Below the pieces are notes generated by a model. It worked only from the letters and a program-made list of their open reading frames with translations. It ran no database searches and had not been told where the DNA came from. 64,000 nt of DNA, from positions 1 through 64,000 of the forward strand of contig CBDEVU010000009.1 of NCBI GenBank assembly GCA_965243715.1. The letters run 5' to 3'. The translations under genes and the position numbers were made by a program. Of this stretch, positions 27,793 through 37,200 are shown piece by piece; the stretch's first letter is position 1; the number at the start of each line of letters is the position of its first letter. Source of the DNA: UBA11606 sp965243715 (GTDB taxonomy: Bacteria > Actinomycetota > Acidimicrobiia > Acidimicrobiales > Aldehydirespiratoraceae).

Positions 27793-28964
27793 ATGACGGA
27801 TGGTTCGACGAGCGGAAACCTGCGGCAGTACTGAAGCACGGGATCCTGGCGCGGTACGCGTACTACTTCTCGGGTTGGGCCGGTCGGGCGACAGGAAACC
27901 AGGTCGCGTTTGTTGACGGGTACGCGGGCGAGGGCCGTTACAACGACGGCAACCCGGGCTCGCCCCTTCTGCTCGTTGATGAGGCGCAGAAGGCAACGCT
28001 GATCGATCGCCAGGTGCAGCTGGAGTTCATCGAGGCAGACGGTGAGCGGGCGACGAAGCTCGAGTCAGTTCTCGAGCAAGCCGGGCTCCCGAACCCGAGC
28101 GTGTGGCGCGGTGTCTTCGGTGATGTCCTCACGGCAGTACAGGCCGCCATCGGTAGGAAGGCAACGCTCTACTTCGTTGATCCGTTCAGCCTCGGGTTGC
28201 CGTTCGAATCCTTGGTCCAGCTTCTTTCGGAGAGCCCGAACCGGCATCCGGTAGATGTCATCTACCACTTCAGTTCCGCGTCGGTCGCCCGGATGGCGTC
28301 GAGAATCGTGAAGGCGGACATTGACGACTCCCTGAGTGACATGCCGGAGAGGCTGAGTCTGGCTTTGGGCCCCGACATCGACTGGAGGGCCTCGTTCGAA
28401 TCGATCGCCGATCAACCCAGCGGTACTGCATACCCGTTGGCTGTTGAGCTATTGCGAGCCTTCTCCGCGTCCGCCGCGGCGGCTTCGGGTGTGCGGAGCA
28501 CAGTGGTCGAGGTTAAGCCGCGCCCGAGCTCGGCCACGATCTACACGCTGGCCCTATTCAGCAAGGACGCGCAGGCCCACTGGGACTACTGCGATGTCGC
28601 TGGTGCCTCGTACGTTGACTGGCTGCATCGCTGCGACCTTGATGACTACGAGGCGAACCTTGCCGCCGAGACAGCCCATGGCATTGCACGGCTTTTTCAG
28701 CCCGACGAGCCTGATCGCGATGACCTCGACGAGCGGCTCGAACAAGAAGCTGTCGAGTATCTACGGAGGCATCTTGAGGATCTTGTGCGGGCGGGCGAGG
28801 TGCGCCGGTTCGTCGAGGATCCGCCAGTCGTGTACGGCAGCTACCTCGGGCGAGCGCGCGAACGACATGCGCGTGCCGCGGTCAAGGCCATGCACCGCGA
28901 TGGCATCATCGATGACGATGGCACGGGCGACTTCTACAAGCGGGAGATCACGCTGAAGCTGTGA
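27793..28964 (+). pseudogene. tcmP: Three-Cys-motif partner protein TcmP, apparent frameshift at the second codon
   Basis: From GWFDERKPAAVLKHGILARYAYYFSGWAG and VAFVDGYAGEGRYNDGNPGSPLLL onward the coding is a good match to TcmP (Rossmann-type, SAM-methyltransferase-like fold). It continues through TLYFVDPFSLGLPFESLVQLL to the stop at 28964 (about 390 residues). No start codon exists in this frame upstream: an in-frame TAG lies at about 27724 and only non-start codons follow. ATG 27793 lies one frame away, directly before, and a one-base loss after ATGAC would restore MT-GWFDERK. TcmP proteins partner with three-Cys DUF5131 proteins. That gene follows convergently, overlapping by 17 bases. 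Confidence 0.75.
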
Positions 28965-29688
28965 CGGGCATGTCGTCCCACGTGCGGCCACTGAGTTCTC
29001 GTCCGCCAGCCTTGGGCGTGCGGCCGCCCCATTGTTTGAAGAAGAACTTGGTGTGGGACGCTTCGCAGTCGTCGCGGATGGAGGCGACCCACGTCTCTTC
29101 GATGGGGCGAGCGCCGGGCCCGGACTCACCGCCAACGATGACCCAGTCGATGCCATCAAGGTCGAGTTCGAGCGGCCCAATCAGCGGCTCGGCAGACACG
29201 AAGCGGACGGCGGCTGGGACTCTCCGGAGGTGGTTGAGTCGGAACGCGTAACGTTGGGTTTCCACCGAGACGCCAATCCAGGCGTTCTCGGGCCAGTCCA
29301 GGCGATGGGCGAGCTTGCCGAGCCGCTGCGCTCGCTTGGTGAGCACCTGATAGGTGTGTTGCGGTGTGTCGCGCATGACGTCGAATACTTGCTCGATGAA
29401 TTCGATCGGGACCTCAGGGTGAAACAGATCGGACATGGAGTTGACGAAAACCGTGCGCGGGTTCCGCCACCGGCGAGGGTCATCGAGTGTGTCGGGGTGG
29501 AGCGTGAGCGCGAAACCAGGACCGGACGTTTCCGGGTCGCCATCGATTTGATACTTGGGCTGGCCCATTGCCTTCAGGCGCTTAGCGAGCGTCATCGCAT
29601 AGCAGTTGTCGCAGCCGGGAGATGTGCGGTCGCAGCCAGTTGTGGGGTTCCACGTGACTTCGGTCCACTCGATCGCTGACTCTGCCAT
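28948..29688 (-). CDS. DUF5131 (phage Gp37/Gp68-type) three-Cys protein
   Basis: The 246-residue protein from ATG 29688 begins AESAIEWTEVTWNPTTGCDRTSPGCDNCYA. The motif C-x6-C-x2-C at residues 19, 26 and 29 is the three-Cys cluster that names its TcmP partner. Later blocks TVFVNSMSDLFHPEVP, HTYQVLTKRAQRL, WIGVSVETQ, RFVSAEPLIGPL and VIVGGESGPGARP are diagnostic of DUF5131. Its TIM-barrel-like, radical-SAM-resembling form suggests iron-sulfur chemistry, but this is not established. It is often carried by phages and mobile elements. It converges on tcmP and follows the 29694 gene by 5 bases. Confidence 0.85.
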   Translation of the reverse strand: MAESAIEWTEVTWNPTTGCDRTSPGCDNCYAMTLAKRLKAMGQPKYQIDGDPETSGPGFALTLHPDTLDDPRRWRNPRTVFVNSMSDLFHPEVPIEFIEQVFDVMRDTPQHTYQVLTKRAQRLGKLAHRLDWPENAWIGVSVETQRYAFRLNHLRRVPAAVRFVSAEPLIGPLELDLDGIDWVIVGGESGPGARPIEETWVASIRDDCEASHTKFFFKQWGGRTPKAGGRELSGRTWDDMPVTASA

Positions 29689-29693
29689 AGCCA

Positions 29694-30098
29694 CTACCCT
29701 TCGAACCCTGAGCGAACGTACGATGCTAGCCGACTGCCAGCGCCGTTGGTTTCAGCCTTGCACATGGGACCGATCGCGGCGTGCCCGATGGCCCAACCGC
29801 TCGACAGCCGAGCGGACGCTTGCCGAGCTATCCGGTCGGGCTCGCTCGCAATGACGGCCTGCACGTCAAAGCCCGCGCGCTCGAGTTGGCCGCGGTAGTA
29901 GCGGATGAGCTCAAGAGCCGTTCGTCGATGACGTCGGCCCCAACGGCCGCGCTGGGCGAGGCCATGGCCAGCGTGTACGTGTTCGGTGGCGAAGCCGTGG
30001 CCGTCGCGTCGGATTGCGCCGTCGTAGACCGAGGCGAGGTACGCAATGGCCTCGTGCGGGGTCGCGTAGCTTGGTGAGATCGGCCGTCTGAGTCCCAT
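29694..30098 (-). CDS. Small element protein of unknown function
   Basis: The 134-residue protein is Arg- and His-rich. YATPHEAIAYLASVYDGAIRRDGHGFATEHVHAGHGLAQRG and the helical block RTALELIRYYRGQLERAGFDVQAVIA look coded. The middle RGRWGRRHRR is odd and could hide a small frame change. It is first gene of the operon leading into DUF5131. It is divergent from the 30310 gene across the ACCTATCC repeat region. No function can be assigned. Confidence 0.5.
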   Translation of the reverse strand: MGLRRPISPSYATPHEAIAYLASVYDGAIRRDGHGFATEHVHAGHGLAQRGRWGRRHRRTALELIRYYRGQLERAGFDVQAVIASEPDRIARQASARLSSGWAIGHAAIGPMCKAETNGAGSRLASYVRSGFEG

Positions 30099-30122
30099 GG
30101 TGCACCTTTCCGGCCGGTGATC

Positions 30123-30254
30123 GACCTATCCGTGGACCTATCCATTGTCTCCCGCGGGTGTGACACGAATGGCTCTGACGTACGAATGGCCTGGTCACGG
30201 CACCTATCCGTCCGTCTGGCAACAGATAGGTCGAGAAATCCCCTTCGGATAGGT
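30123..30254. promoter_or_regulatory. ACCTATCC repeat cluster in divergent promoter
   Basis: Direct copies lie at 30123-30132 (GACCTATCCG), 30135-30143 (GACCTATCC) and 30201-30210 (CACCTATCCG). Inverted copies lie at 30225-30231 (GATAGGT) and 30246-30254 (CGGATAGGT). They fill the 211-bp region between the divergent 30098 and 30310 starts. The same motif clusters upstream of the relaxase (38393-38442). A shared regulator or a DNA-processing complex is the simplest explanation. Confidence 0.7.
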
Positions 30255-30309
30255 GCTTGTGAGGTCGCGAGGTAGGTCGGCGAGTAGGTCCGTTTCGGAC
30301 GCTGTGACC

Positions 30310-31080
30310 ATGAGAGAAGCAGCATGCAACAGTTTCGGGGCGGCGTTGAGAGACGAGTGGTCCGTCATCTCTAGCGGTAGGTGGGCTCGCGCTCGTCTCC
30401 GACGATGGGTCGAAGAGGAGCCGGTACTCGGTGACTTCATGTCTTTGGGTGAGGTGGTCGAGGCGATCGCCGTCCCGGTCGGGCACTCTGCGGAGCTTTC
30501 GGTGGAGGTGACTCGAGCGGTGCTTCGCCTGGCGGTCGAGGATCCGTTGGCGAGCCGGCTGCTGTTGCAGGTGATGGTGCCGATCATGGCCAAGGAGTGC
30601 TTCCGGTCGCTGCGGATCCTTCAGTCCCAGGCCATCGCGGTTGATGACGCCGAGCTGGTGACGCTGGTGCTCGGCTCCGCAGCGGACGCGATCGCATCGC
30701 TGGCGGGTCTGCACCGCGTCTATCCGCTGCGGGTGCTGCGCCAGCGGACGCTGAAGCGGGTGGAGCGGCGCCGAGATCAGTTGATCGCCCATGCCCGTGA
30801 GTTGTCGTCAGAGGATCGGATGGTCCACGTTGCGGCGCCGGAACCTTCGGTACCTCCTGCGGTGCTGCTGGCGCGCACGCTTCGTGTCGCGGTGGGGAAG
30901 GGCATTGTCTCGGCGCAGGACGCTTCGTTGGTGTGGGCGAGTGTGCATCGCGGGGAGACCAGTCTGTCGCTCGCTGCTGGTGATGCTCGTGAAGCGGAGC
31001 GACTGAGGCGGCGCAGGTCGCGGGCTCAGCGACGGTTGGCGCAGTACCGGTCGGACCTGGTGGAGGCGATTGCGATATGA
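30310..31080 (+). CDS. Conserved conjugation-locus protein, unknown
   Basis: From ATG 30310 the product has 256 residues, all predicted helical and without membrane segments. The C-terminal third (LARTLRVAVGKGIVSAQDASLVWASVHRGET, then AAGDAREAERLRRRRSRAQRRLAQYRSDLVEAIAI) is very basic and resembles a DNA-binding helical region. An in-frame GTG at 30253 would place the start inside the repeat cluster and is less likely. Its stop overlaps the ATG of the coupling protein, so the two are co-translated. The function is unknown, possibly a relaxosome or regulatory protein. Confidence 0.6.
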   Translation: MREAACNSFGAALRDEWSVISSGRWARARLRRWVEEEPVLGDFMSLGEVVEAIAVPVGHSAELSVEVTRAVLRLAVEDPLASRLLLQVMVPIMAKECFRSLRILQSQAIAVDDAELVTLVLGSAADAIASLAGLHRVYPLRVLRQRTLKRVERRRDQLIAHARELSSEDRMVHVAAPEPSVPPAVLLARTLRVAVGKGIVSAQDASLVWASVHRGETSLSLAAGDAREAERLRRRRSRAQRRLAQYRSDLVEAIAI

Positions 31081-33236
31081 GTCAGGAAGCCAGACCGGTG
31101 GGTTCGCTTGGTGGCGACGAGTTCTGGATGTTTGCCATTGTCGGAGTCGGTCTGGCGGCGCTCGCCAACTGGGCTGGAGCACAGGCGGCTGCGATCGTTC
31201 ATTCCGGTGCGCCCATGGCCGCCTCGCCGGCGGATGGGCTGAGCGCGATGGTTCGTCTCCCGTCGAACGGATCTGACCCGCGCCTGGCCTGGGAACCGGC
31301 TGTCGCTGAGTCGTTGCCCGGCCCGATTCTGTATTGGTCGATCACCTCCGTCGTTCTTCTTCTTGCCGTTGGACTTGTGGTCGGGCTGTATCTCCGGTTC
31401 TCGTCGGCCAGAGTGGGTACGTACCGCGAGGACCGGCTGGGGGTGACCCCCGAAGCGCGTCTGGCTCGCCGACGTGATCTGAAGCCGCTGATCGTGAAGC
31501 GTCCAACCGAGGGCCGTTTCGTGATGGGCCGGGTGGGTCGAGATCTTGTGGCCACCGAGGACCGAACCAGTCAGACGGAGGCGGTGCAACGCAACCGTGA
31601 GCGCACGCGGGTCGGCGATCGCTCTGCGGTGGTGGTGGTGGGCCCTTCGCGCTGTGGCAAGGCGGCGAATGTGACCGCCGGGGTTCTGGACTGGGACGGG
31701 CCAGCGGTCCTGTCGTCGGTCAAGGACGATCTGTACAACGCCACGGTCGGTCGCCGGCGTCAGCTGGGGAAGGTGTTCGTGTTCGACCCGTTTGGGGAAC
31801 TGCCGGGCGAGCTGGGCGAGAACGTGCAACGGGTCGGATGGTCGCCGCTCCAGGCATCGACGTCGATCTCGGGGGCTCAACAAGCCGCGGCCACGCTGCT
31901 TGATGCAGGACCGACCGAGGGAGTTACCAATGCCAACTACTGGTCTACGAAGGGTCAGCAGTTGCTGTGGCCGATGCTGTTCGCCGCGGCGACCAACAAT
32001 CGAACCATGGGCGATGTCGTCAGGTGGCTCGCACTTCAAGATGGCGAGAAGCAGGCCGAGAGCCAGGTGGCGCTGCTGCTGTCGACCCTGGCCCGCCAGG
32101 CGGATGCCGCGGTGAACGTCGAGGCTCGCCATGCGCTGACTGCGTTCTCGGGGTTCTGGATGCTCGAGCCTCGCACGCGATCTGATATCTTCTCCACCGC
32201 CCAAACGGTGATCACCGCCTGGGAAGACCCCTACGTCGCTGCCGCGTCGGCTACACGCGTCGTTACCCGCGACGGTGAGGTTGTGGAGCAGCCGGCGATG
32301 AACATGGCGATGTTGTTGGAGGGCAACAACACGCTGTACGTGGTCCAACCTCTGAAGTCGAGCGAACGGTTCTCGGTGCTATTCGGTGGTCTCATCGGCG
32401 ACCTGCTTCGTGACCAGGCCTACGACATCTCCAAGCGCGTCGGCGGGCCGATCCCGGCAACATTGGCGGTGATCGACGAGGCGGGCAACACACCGCTGCG
32501 ATGGTTGCCGGAGGTGGCGTCAACCTGTTCGGGGATCGGCATCCAGCTTGTAACGGTCTGGCAGTCGCTGGCCCAGATGCGAGCGATCTACCAGGCCCAG
32601 ACCGACTCGCTGCTGACCAACCACGGCTCCAAGATATTCTTCTCCGGTCTCTCCGACAAGGAGACCCTCGACTACGCCAGCTACCTGGGCGGCGAGGAAG
32701 AAGTCGCCCAGCAGTCGCTGACGACCGACGTCGGGGGGCGCGGCGATCGGCGCTCAGTCGCTGCGTCGACGGCCCGAATGAGGTTCCTCCCGGCCGACCT
32801 GATGCGCCAGGTGCCTCCCGGCTCCGCGTTGCTTCTCCATGGGACCCTGCCACCAGCACATCTCGCGGGCCGACGGCCGTGGGAGGAGCGACGGCTTCAG
32901 GAATTGGCAGCTGGTAGAGCTGCAAAGCCGGAACCGCCCGAGCGGTCCAGTCACGTGTTGAGCGCGCTCACCACCAAACACGAGGTCTCCGAGTTCGTGT
33001 TGGCCCACATGGCGTCGGCCCCGGTCCCGCCGATGCCGAAGGTGGATGAGAAGTCAGTCCCCACCACAACCGGAGATGCCCCACCCGATCAGCAGAGCGA
33101 CTCCGAGCCCGAAGTCGAGATGATTCCCGCGAAGAAGATCGATCCGACTGACCCGCGCTACCTCGCAACGTTGCAGTCGCTCGAGAAGCTCGACAGCTCG
33201 CGCCGTGAGGGGCCCTCCATCGCCATGGATCGGTGA
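31077..33236 (+). CDS. VirD4/TraG-type coupling protein
   Basis: The 719-residue protein has two N-terminal membrane helices (FAIVGVGLAALANWAGAQAAA, SITSVVLLLAVGLVVGLYLRF). It then has the nucleotide loop VVVVGPSRCGKAANVTAG, a block VLSSVKDDLYNATVGRR, LGKVFVFDPFGELPG, and the Walker-B region ATLAVIDEAGNTPLRWLPEV followed by GIGIQLVTVWQSLAQM, as in TraM-recognition/TraG proteins. It links the relaxase-DNA complex to the secretion channel. The P-loop ends GKA instead of the usual GKT/GKS, so either this family tolerates it or ATPase activity is weakened. The 3' end overlaps the convergent ExoVII-like gene by 79 bases. Confidence 0.88.
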   Translation: MSQEARPVGSLGGDEFWMFAIVGVGLAALANWAGAQAAAIVHSGAPMAASPADGLSAMVRLPSNGSDPRLAWEPAVAESLPGPILYWSITSVVLLLAVGLVVGLYLRFSSARVGTYREDRLGVTPEARLARRRDLKPLIVKRPTEGRFVMGRVGRDLVATEDRTSQTEAVQRNRERTRVGDRSAVVVVGPSRCGKAANVTAGVLDWDGPAVLSSVKDDLYNATVGRRRQLGKVFVFDPFGELPGELGENVQRVGWSPLQASTSISGAQQAAATLLDAGPTEGVTNANYWSTKGQQLLWPMLFAAATNNRTMGDVVRWLALQDGEKQAESQVALLLSTLARQADAAVNVEARHALTAFSGFWMLEPRTRSDIFSTAQTVITAWEDPYVAAASATRVVTRDGEVVEQPAMNMAMLLEGNNTLYVVQPLKSSERFSVLFGGLIGDLLRDQAYDISKRVGGPIPATLAVIDEAGNTPLRWLPEVASTCSGIGIQLVTVWQSLAQMRAIYQAQTDSLLTNHGSKIFFSGLSDKETLDYASYLGGEEEVAQQSLTTDVGGRGDRRSVAASTARMRFLPADLMRQVPPGSALLLHGTLPPAHLAGRRPWEERRLQELAAGRAAKPEPPERSSHVLSALTTKHEVSEFVLAHMASAPVPPMPKVDEKSVPTTTGDAPPDQQSDSEPEVEMIPAKKIDPTDPRYLATLQSLEKLDSSRREGPSIAMDR

Positions 33237-34279
33237 CCGCCGGTCGCTGTCATGCCAGGGCCAGAATGAGCCCCCGCTAGCACGACTATCAGCGCAACCA
33301 TTGCAGCGACGGCACCGACCGCGATCGAGTGCGTCCGCTCGGCTCGATGTTCGGCCAGGGTCGCGGCCTCGACCCTGATCTCTGCGTGTCGTTGCGCCGC
33401 GGCGGCTTCGTGTGATCGGTTGGCCGCTCTGGCGACGAGCTGTGCCCGTTCTTCGTGACGGCGTCGGTCGATGAGCCAGGTCGCGGCCGCAGATGGCGTT
33501 GGCAGGCTCGTATGGCAGACGAGATCGGCAGCCGTTTGATCAGTGGCGTGCCCCACCGCCACAACAATCGGCAGTGGTGCTGTGCAGATCGCTGCCAGCA
33601 CCTCCGGACTGTCGAACATCGTCAGACCTGAGCGGGCGCCTCCTCCTCGACAGATGAAGATGAGTTCGCTGTCGGTGACGGACAGTTCTTGGATGGCTTC
33701 GACGATTGACGCGATTGAGTCTGGTCCTCCCATGGGGACGTAGCGCGAGTTGATATGAACGAGTTCAGTGGCGGCCCTCAGCCGATCGAGGAAGTCGGTG
33801 CCGCCTGCACCGCCACCGAGTGGAGCGATGAGGCCGACGCGATTTGGTCGGGCCGGAAGCCTGAGTGCCCGGTGAGCATGGATGGCGCCGCTGCGGTGCA
33901 GTCGCTCGACCGTCTCCTGCGTGCTGATGGCTGCGGCTGAGCGGGCCGCCTGAACCGTGACGAGCGAGGCGATGAATTGGAGCGGTCCGTACTGGGGGTG
34001 GATATCGAAGCGGCCTATGACGGCAGCTTCTGCTCCTTCGAGCTCATCGGCAGGGCAGGGTAGGGCGACGATGGGCGGGATGACTAGGGGGACTCGGGCG
34101 ACGATCGAGCCCGACTGTTCGCTGACGAGTTCGCCGCGCCGCCATCGGTGGGCAGTGGTGATCCCGTGGATGGTCCCCACCAGTGTGTGAGTCCCTATGG
34201 AGGAGTCGATCAGGATTCGGAGCTGATCGAGGGCCGATGTCACCGACAGCGGCTCGTTGGTTGGGTCGGGGCTGTTCAT
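33158..34279 (-). CDS. Exonuclease VII large-subunit-like protein with C-terminal membrane helix
   Basis: The start is ATG 34279, overlapping the relaxase stop (ATGA), giving 373 residues. The N-terminal OB-like part (LVGTIHGITTAHRWRRGELVSEQ, ALPCPADELEGAEAAVIGRF) and catalytic part (RVGLIAPLGGGAGGTDFLDRLR, ELIFICRGGGARSGLTMFDSPEVLAAICTAPLPIVVAVGHATDQTAADLVCHTSLPTPSAAATWL) follow XseA order. The long coiled coil of XseA is replaced by a shorter helix (RHEERAQLVARAANRSHEAAAAQRHAEIR) and a membrane segment (SIAVGAVAAMVALIVVLAGA). It probably processes single-stranded DNA at the membrane during transfer. No XseB partner is visible. Longer upstream reading is antisense. Confidence 0.75.
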   Translation of the reverse strand: MNSPDPTNEPLSVTSALDQLRILIDSSIGTHTLVGTIHGITTAHRWRRGELVSEQSGSIVARVPLVIPPIVALPCPADELEGAEAAVIGRFDIHPQYGPLQFIASLVTVQAARSAAAISTQETVERLHRSGAIHAHRALRLPARPNRVGLIAPLGGGAGGTDFLDRLRAATELVHINSRYVPMGGPDSIASIVEAIQELSVTDSELIFICRGGGARSGLTMFDSPEVLAAICTAPLPIVVAVGHATDQTAADLVCHTSLPTPSAAATWLIDRRRHEERAQLVARAANRSHEAAAAQRHAEIRVEAATLAEHRAERTHSIAVGAVAAMVALIVVLAGAHSGPGMTATGGHRSMAMEGPSRRELSSFSSDCNVAR

Positions 34280-37200
34280 CGGGTTCGTTGTAGAGGGTGC
34301 TCGCGCTCGATCGGTGGGGAGAGGTGCTCTTCGACGTGTCGTTGGGTCTGCTTCCAGAACCGGAGCCGTAGCGCGTGATTGTCCGGCTGTGCGCCAATCG
34401 CGGCGTGGAGACCACGGCCGCGCCGGGGACCGTCTTCGGGTGAGATGCCGAGATGGTGGTGGCGGTAGGTCTCGATGCTCGTGGCCGCCTTGTCCCACCG
34501 GCGAGACTCGTTCTCGGTTCTGGGCCGTTTGCCGAGCGTTTCGATCAGATAAGCGGCGGGGCGCTTCCCGGCGTTGTCGATTCGTCGATCCAACGCTCGA
34601 TCGATCGCCGCTATGCGGGCCTGCACGACCACACGATCGTCGCTGTTGCCACGGCTGGCTCCGACGTGCCCGGTGGCTGTGCTCACGGCCCGCTCGGCTT
34701 TCGCAACTCGGGATGTCGCCTCGTTGCGATCCCGGCGGGAGGCTTCAGCGGCGTTCGGGTTTCGGCGCCGTCGAGAGGATCCCGCTTGGGTGGAGTGGTA
34801 GTTGGCTTGTGCGACCTCGAATTCAGTTTGGGCGACGGTGAGGTCGGATCTCGCCGCGGTCAGTTCGTCTTGTGCCTGTTGAAGGCTGTGAGTCGCTGAC
34901 GATGGGAGGGCCGTGGATGCGGCGTGGCGTTCGGCGAGTAGCTGGCCAAGGGGGAGTCGCGTGAGGTGCTCGATGCCGGCGGCGCGTACCGCCGGTTGCA
35001 CCCGACCGAAGTGCTTGTGGCGGGCCGGCCCGTCGCTTGACAACGGTGGCTCGACAGACCCATCGACCGAGACCACTTCGGTGCCCCAGCGGGCGTGGTA
35101 GATGGCGGCGTCACCTACAGCGGCATCCCATGTGGTGCGGTGTTGGCCAACGGTCGGTCGAGGACCGAGTGCAGCGACGGTGCTTGGGTCGGGATTGTTG
35201 ACGGCGGACGAGGCGATCCGGGACTCGGCGAGGCTCAGCGCTCTGCCGCCGATGTCTGCCTGTGCGTGGGTGAGTTCGTGGAGTGTGGATGCGGCTTGGG
35301 GGTCGGCAACGGTGGCGAGGTCGGCTCCTCGTTGCTTGGAGAGCGACTGGGCGAGCGCTTCGATCGCGGTCCTGTCGTCGGCGATGACCGGTAGCTCAGG
35401 GCGTTCGGCGACATGATCTTCAGGTGCGATCGTGTAGGTGCGCTGGTCGTTTCGTCCCCTGGTGAGGGCTACATACATGCCCTCGGTATTCACCGCCCCT
35501 GGGGCGGCGAGATTGCGGCCAGAGTCATAGGTCTGGCCCTCCGCCTTGAAGGAGGTCACTGCGTAGGCGGGTGTGACCCCTCCGCCTCGCCCAGGCCCGA
35601 CTTCGGTGGCGATGAACTCGTGTGGCACGCGGATGGTGCCGAGGTCGTCGAAATCGACCACCAGGCCAAACCCGGCCGGTTGACCCTTGATGGCGGTGAC
35701 CGTGCCCTGCGAACCGTTGATCACATGGTCACGCTTCGGGGCGCCGTCGGCGTGAAGATCAGAGTTGCGGGCTTGGGCAACGACGCGGTCACCCACATGG
35801 AATGGGGTGCCCTCGATGAGCGCTGGATCGCCGATGAGTTCGGCCTGGTGGAGGAGAGCCTGAGCACGGCGGTTGAGGGCGTGGCGGTCGCTGTTGCGTT
35901 CGGCAATCATCTTTGACTCGGAGCCCGCGCCAGCCTGGTGGCGCTGGTGGTCGACGAACCAGTCCGTGGCCATGGTGTCGAGGAGTTCCTCCCAGTTTGT
36001 TGCGGTGACGATGCGGGAGTCGTTGTCAAGACGTTGCATGGCCGCGGAGATGAGGCCGTCGCGGTATTCGTCGAGAGCGAGACGAACCTCGCCCATGTCG
36101 GGGCCGGACTGTCGCCGGTTGATCTCGAGTGTCGGTGTCCGCTGGGGGTGTTCGGAGGTGATGTGCTTCCAGAGCCCGCCCGCTTCGACTGACTGATGCT
36201 GATGAGGGTCGCCGATCGTGCGAACCGTGGCCCCTGTCTCTGCAGCGTGGCGGTAGAGCCGGTCAAGTTGCCGGTTCCCGATTGTCGATGCCTCATCGAC
36301 CACGATCACCGCGTTGGGGCCGATGACGGTTCGGGGGTCGCCAGCTGTTTCGATCCGGGTCAACAGGCCAGCGAGGGTCGTGGAGTGCAGTCCGGTCTCG
36401 GTCTCGAGGTTGCGGGCCGCTTCGGCGAATGGAGCTGCGCCGATGACGCTGAAACCGGCGTCCTCCCAGGCCGCCACAGCGGCACGTAGGGCGGTGGTCT
36501 TGCCTGCGCCGGCTCGGCCGACAACAGCTTGGAACTGATCGCCGGACGTGCAGATCGCCCGGACCATCGCCGCCTGATCCGCCCCGAGCTCCACCGTCGA
36601 CTCAGAGATCGCCGCCTCCACAGTCACCGCATCTACCACTCCGTGGCCAGTGTCGATCCCACCCCTGTGGCGATTCAGGGTGCGTTCTTCGAGCTCGACC
36701 ATCTGTGGGGTCGTGTAGCGCTGCTCGTCGGGTGTCAGTGAAACCTGCGCTGCGCCGAGCCCGATCGTTTCTCGCCGCGCTCCGTCGTTCACCTCCAACG
36801 GAATCACAGCTTCGGTGCCGAGCCACTGGTCGGCCAAGTCCTCAATCTCGACCGCTGGCAGTCGGTCGTTCGCGTAGGTCGCGATCGCCTGGAGAACATC
36901 GCGCCGATCAAAGATCGCCATCTGCTCAGTCACGCCACGATGACTGGCCAGGTGGCTGAACAGTGCTTCGGTGTCTATGGGCGACCAGAGCTGGAGTTCG
37001 TCTCGCCCTCGAAGTCGCTCTACAGCGGCTGCGTCGAAGCCAGCTTCGGCGAGTACCCCTCGCCAGTGATTATGGAGCTCGGCCGCATCGACGGGCTGTT
37101 CCTTGCTGGGGCGGGTGGCGAGGGCGGCCTTCTGGCGGCCGGCGGGCGTGAGGTACCCCATCTCCTCGGCCAGGGTCATCAGAGCTTGGCGTCGTGAGGA

